From Clostridiales bacterium (lineage in GTDB: Bacteria; Bacillota; Clostridia; Oscillospirales; CAG-382): a DNA stretch of 27,415 nt. Location: positions 1-27,415 of the forward strand of contig SFLA01000021.1 in assembly GCA_004553575.1 (NCBI GenBank). Direction: 5' to 3'. Of the stretch, positions 25,318 to 27,415 are shown piece after piece (position 1 is the stretch's first letter; each line of letters starts with the position of its first letter). The notes under the pieces were generated by a model. The model was not told the DNA's origin, made no database searches, and saw only the letters and a program-made list of their open reading frames with translations. Made by a program: the position numbers and the translations under genes.

Positions 25318-26034
25318 ATGTCAGGTCATTCCAAATGGAAAAACATTATGCACAAGAAAGAGAAGACCGATTCCGCGCGTGCCAAGGTCTTTACCAAAAT
25401 CGGCAAGGAGATGGCTATCGCCGTGCGCGAGGCGGGTCCCGACCCGGTAGCCAACAGCCGTCTGCGCGATCTTATCGCGAAGGCAAAATCGCTGAATGTA
25501 CCCAACGACAATATCGAAAGGATTATTAAAAAGTCTTCAGGAGCCGACGCGGTACAGTACGACGAAATCACCTACGAGGGCTACGGCCCCGGCGGAGTGG
25601 CTGTAATTGTAGAGGCGGCGACCGATTCCCGCAACCGCACCGCGGCGGATGTCCGTCATTACTTCGATAAATTCGGCGGAAATCTCGGAACGACCGGCTG
25701 CGTATCCTTTATGTTTACGAGCAAGGGCGTTATAACCATACCGTCCGAGGATCTCGACGAGGACAGGGTTACCGAAGACGCGCTCGAATGCGGAGCCGAG
25801 GATTTTTCATCCGAAGAGGACTGCTTCGAGATATACACCGATCCCGCCGATCTCCGCGCCGTGGCTGACGCGCTTACCGCAAAAGGCTACAAATACGACA
25901 GCGCCGAGATAGAAAAGGTTCCGACAACCTATGTCGCGCTTACCGACGAGGAGCAGATAACAAAAATGCAGAAGCTGCTCGACGCTCTCGAGGACAACGA
26001 CGACGTCACCGATGTCTGGCACAACTGGGACTGA
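25318..26034 (+). CDS. yebC: YebC/PmpR-family protein
   Basis: This 238-residue protein opens with the family hallmark MSGHSKWKNIMHKKEKTDSA and continues with FTKIGKEMAIAVREAG, NVPNDNIERIIKK, YEGYGPGGVAVIVEA and DSRNRTAADVRH. Length and domain order match full-size members. The family was long described as transcription regulators; recent work places some members in translation, helping ribosomes through difficult sequences. Here it starts two bases after argS, in the same transcript, which fits a translation-linked role but does not prove it. It ends in a strong terminator. Confidence 0.96.
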   Translation: MSGHSKWKNIMHKKEKTDSARAKVFTKIGKEMAIAVREAGPDPVANSRLRDLIAKAKSLNVPNDNIERIIKKSSGADAVQYDEITYEGYGPGGVAVIVEAATDSRNRTAADVRHYFDKFGGNLGTTGCVSFMFTSKGVITIPSEDLDEDRVTEDALECGAEDFSSEEDCFEIYTDPADLRAVADALTAKGYKYDSAEIEKVPTTYVALTDEEQITKMQKLLDALEDNDDVTDVWHNWD

Positions 26035-26080
26035 TAACCCGAACGTCCGATATTAGTTTTCGTTTAACCGCATACGGATA

Positions 26081-26115
26081 CGGCGCCCCGCAAACGGGAC
26101 GCCGGTCTTTTTTTG
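26081..26115 (+). terminator. Terminator of argS-yebC
   Basis: The stem CGGCGCCCCG/CGGGACGCCG (26081-26090 and 26095-26104, one mismatch) with a CAAA loop is followed by GTC and eight T residues. Confidence 0.88.
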
Positions 26116-26172
26116 TTTATCCGTATGAAGGGCAGAACCGACCCGCCGGAGGGGAGTACACTGCAGTATCGG

Positions 26173-26481
26173 TTACCGCGAATCCATTTTAATTATACCG
26201 TCGAACATGTAATCAGCCATTTTATACGCTTCGGTTTCAATGTTATCGAACATATTGATATCTGCCGCGTAATTGCCCTGCAGGCGAAGCGTTGCCTCCT
26301 TTTCGGTCATCTCAAGATGGCTGTACAGCATGCTTTGCCATTCCGCCCTGCTCCGGAATCGGTTGATAGAGGAAAGAAATTCTGCGATTTCATCCGCATT
26401 TTTGTACCAGCTTTCTCGTGCGGCATTTGCCTTTGCGGTTTCGCCGTTTTTGACTGCGTTGAGCAGGTCCGCCGCAATCAT
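26173..26481 (-). pseudogene. C-terminal part of a frameshifted gene (small helical protein family)
   Basis: This 102-residue frame reads MIAADLLNAVKNGETAKANA, then WYKNADEIAEFLSSINRFRS and YMFDGIIKMDSR. From memory it belongs to a small helical family of Clostridia (usually ~150-165 residues, often mislabelled acetylglutamate kinase in databases) with the WY-NADEIA block. The conserved reading continues upstream of the ATG (AAGGFEDLFTQHL) until a stop at about 26528. The true N terminus is found in another frame at 26504-26617. The gene is therefore probably inactive, or the sequence contains an indel error. No function is assigned to the family. Confidence 0.65.
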
Positions 26482-26503
26482 AAGATGCTGCGTGAAAAGA
26501 TCT

Positions 26504-26617
26504 TCAAATCCTCCGGCTGCTCTTTATGAAGAAGCGCGTCCAATATACATGCTGTGCCCATAATCGACGTATCCGGTTCAATAAGCATACCTGTCTGTGA
26601 GTATATTGATTATTCAT
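26504..26617 (-). pseudogene. N-terminal part of the same frameshifted gene
   Basis: ATG at 26617, with AAAGGA shortly upstream, opens a 37-residue frame with CLLNRIRRLWAQHVYWTRFF, the usual opening of this small helical family. It then leaves the family pattern and stops at 26506-26504. The next conserved block resumes in a different frame. Compared with intact members as I recall them, roughly 35 residues between YWTRFFI and AAGGFEDLF are missing, which points to a deletion of a length not divisible by three. Confidence 0.62.
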
Positions 26618-26870
26618 TATATCCTTTCTTTCGCCTTTCAATCGTCATATTTTGCTATTTCAACACCTGTATCTTTCCTATGTTCTTTTTCATGTTCTCA
26701 CCTTGTCGCCGAAGGACGGCAGGGCGGCCGCCCTTTACGGCAAAGATCCGTATGGTATGTCCTCTGAAAGCACTGCACTGTACATCGGTATCACCTCCTC
26801 GCTGAAATATTTTGCCGAACCGTTTGTTTTGCCGCTGAAAACGGCTGATTTTTTGTCGAAGGCATAAAGA
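26618..26870 (-). other. Short non-coding stretch with two micro-ORFs
   Basis: Nothing protein-sized is convincing here. On the minus strand a 16-codon frame (26785-26735, MYSAVLSEDIPYGSLP) follows a consensus AGGAGGTGA five bases upstream, and a 12-codon frame (26693-26655, MKKNIGKIQVLK) follows AAGGTGAG. They may be leader peptides, tiny genes or remnants of a decayed gene. No clear promoter is seen. Confidence 0.35.
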
Positions 26871-26908
26871 AAGAGCGCCCAGCAAGTTTTTACTTGCTGG
26901 GCGCTCTT
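26871..26908 (-). terminator. Very strong hairpin ending the 89-residue protein gene
   Basis: A perfect 17-bp stem (AAGAGCGCCCAGCAAGT at 26871-26887 and its complement at 26892-26908) has a TTTT loop and is followed on the minus strand by TCTTTCTTTATG. The stop codon of the gene (26892-26890) lies at the loop, so the last five codons (RAPSK) are one arm of the stem. Confidence 0.85.
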
Positions 26909-27159
26909 GAAACTGTGCCGGAGATTGCAAAGCTGCCGTAGATGCTCTCGTTATGAGGGCTGCCCTCGGTGTGGCCGCAGCTACGGCACAGCCGCACGAT
27001 GCCCGCTATGAGCAGCACCGCCGCAAGGCCGCAGGCGGTAAGAAAGAGTGTCCTTCTCCGCTTTTGCCTTTTGATGGCCGCGCGGCGCAGCTTACGCCTG
27101 CGGAGTATTTCCGCCTCGGTCATGGGTCTTGTCTGCGGCGGTATTCTGTTATCCTGCAT
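26890..27159 (-). CDS. Small single-pass membrane protein of unknown function
   Basis: This 89-residue protein has a strongly basic N-terminal part (RRRKLRRAAIKRQKRRR, residues ~20-36), one membrane helix (TLFLTACGLAAVLLIAGIV, ~37-55), two cysteines just outside (CRSCGH) and a short polar C terminus. The positive charge before the helix predicts N-in, C-out topology. The start is ATG 27159 with AAGGTGA five bases upstream. It lies downstream of the sortase-anchored surface protein on the same strand, but a strong terminator separates them and no clear own promoter is visible. TTGACA at 27195-27190 lacks a matching -10 box. No family is recognised. Confidence 0.72.
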   Translation of the reverse strand: MQDNRIPPQTRPMTEAEILRRRKLRRAAIKRQKRRRTLFLTACGLAAVLLIAGIVRLCRSCGHTEGSPHNESIYGSFAISGTVSRAPSK

Positions 27160-27193
27160 TGCTTCACCTTACTTGCTTTGATATTTTAATGTC

Positions 27194-27229
27194 AAAAAAA
27201 CAAGCGGTGACGGAATGATCCGTCACCGC
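27194..27229 (-). terminator. Terminator of the sortase-anchored surface protein
   Basis: A perfect 11-bp stem GCGGTGACGGA/TCCGTCACCGC (27204-27214 and 27219-27229) with a 4-base loop is followed on the minus strand by TTG and seven T residues. Confidence 0.93.
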
Positions 27230-27268
27230 CTATTGTGTTTAGGTTATTTCGATTTCGGAAGCGTCGGC

Positions 27269-27415
27269 TTATTCAGCCTCGGATTCCTTTCTCTTTTTGC
27301 CGTTCAGGCCCAGCACGGTCAGAACGCCGCCGCTGACGAACAGAGCAGCCAGCCAACCGATGAGGTTGCTGCTGTCACCGGTCTGGGGAGTACCGGAATC
27401 CTTAGGGATGACCGT
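27269..27415 (-). CDS. C terminus of a sortase-anchored surface protein (5' part outside window)
   Basis: The last 48 codons of a minus-strand gene are visible. They contain a sorting signal: SGTPQTGD (an LPxTG-type motif, here TPQTG), a hydrophobic helix (LIGWLAALFVSGGVLTVLGL) and a positively charged tail (NGKKRKESEAE). Sortase would cut in the TG bond and join the protein to peptidoglycan, so the organism has a Gram-positive wall. The frame is open to the right edge. The nature of the extracellular part is unknown. A strong terminator follows 40 bases after the stop. Confidence 0.87.
   Translation of the reverse strand, partial: TVIPKDSGTPQTGDSSNLIGWLAALFVSGGVLTVLGLNGKKRKESEAE

Noticed and set aside
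26655..26930. 91-codon minus-strand frame across the hairpin at 26871-26908
   Set aside because: It reads through the strong terminator stem and an arginine-rich non-coding-like sequence, and it has no ribosome binding site at its start.

Overview
The window looks like a chromosomal segment from an anaerobic Gram-positive member of the Clostridia, probably an Oscillospirales/Ruminococcaceae-like gut bacterium. This is inferred from several signs: near-consensus sigma-A promoters (TTGACA, 16-17 bp, TATAAT), purine-rich ribosome binding sites, a sortase-type PQTGD tail, a type I dockerin, a lipoprotein, a MarR-controlled heterodimeric ABC exporter, and an inverted-repeat element of a kind I recall from gut Clostridia. 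No rRNA, tRNA, CRISPR array, transposase or phage module was seen.

Left part (1-6010, minus strand). An XRE-type regulator runs off the left edge and is visibly AT-richer than its surroundings. A gene-free stretch follows with a two-armed inverted-repeat element. Next comes a compact operon read right to left: MarR repressor, small zinc-ribbon membrane protein, ABC exporter half 1, ABC exporter half 2. The genes overlap or nearly touch. One strong promoter drives them, with two TGTCG-N6-CGAC(A/T) palindromes in its initial transcribed region. Exporter half 1 carries an apparent small deletion plus frameshift close to its N terminus.

Middle (6047-9950, plus strand). A divergent near-perfect promoter serves a lipoprotein with a strong terminator. 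A separate promoter then drives a ferredoxin-domain aldo/keto reductase that is translationally coupled to an M32 (Taq-type) metallocarboxypeptidase.

Cell-surface/glucan block (9931-22370, minus strand). A 2305-residue cyclic beta-1,2-glucan synthase-like protein (GT84, middle glycoamylase-like region, GH94) lies downstream of a 1703-residue secreted dockerin protein. The dockerin protein carries an F5/8C module and internal repeats and has no recognisable catalytic domain. Both are large envelope or extracellular carbohydrate proteins. Nothing in the sequence proves that they work together.

Right part (22390-27415). A polytopic membrane protein and a YvlD-type four-helix membrane protein form a minus-strand pair, divergent from argS-yebC on the plus strand. 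Beyond yebC is a decayed gene in two frames (deletion plus frameshift), a short non-coding stretch holding a micro-ORF with a consensus Shine-Dalgarno, an 89-residue single-pass membrane protein, and the sortase-anchored C terminus of a surface protein running off the right edge.

Most notable points: the MarR operators inside a mirror-image divergent promoter pair; two genes broken by deletion-frameshifts; stop codons placed in terminator loops at two genes; and the large non-catalytic dockerin protein beside a glucan synthase. I saw no clear multi-gene system that I would call wholly new.
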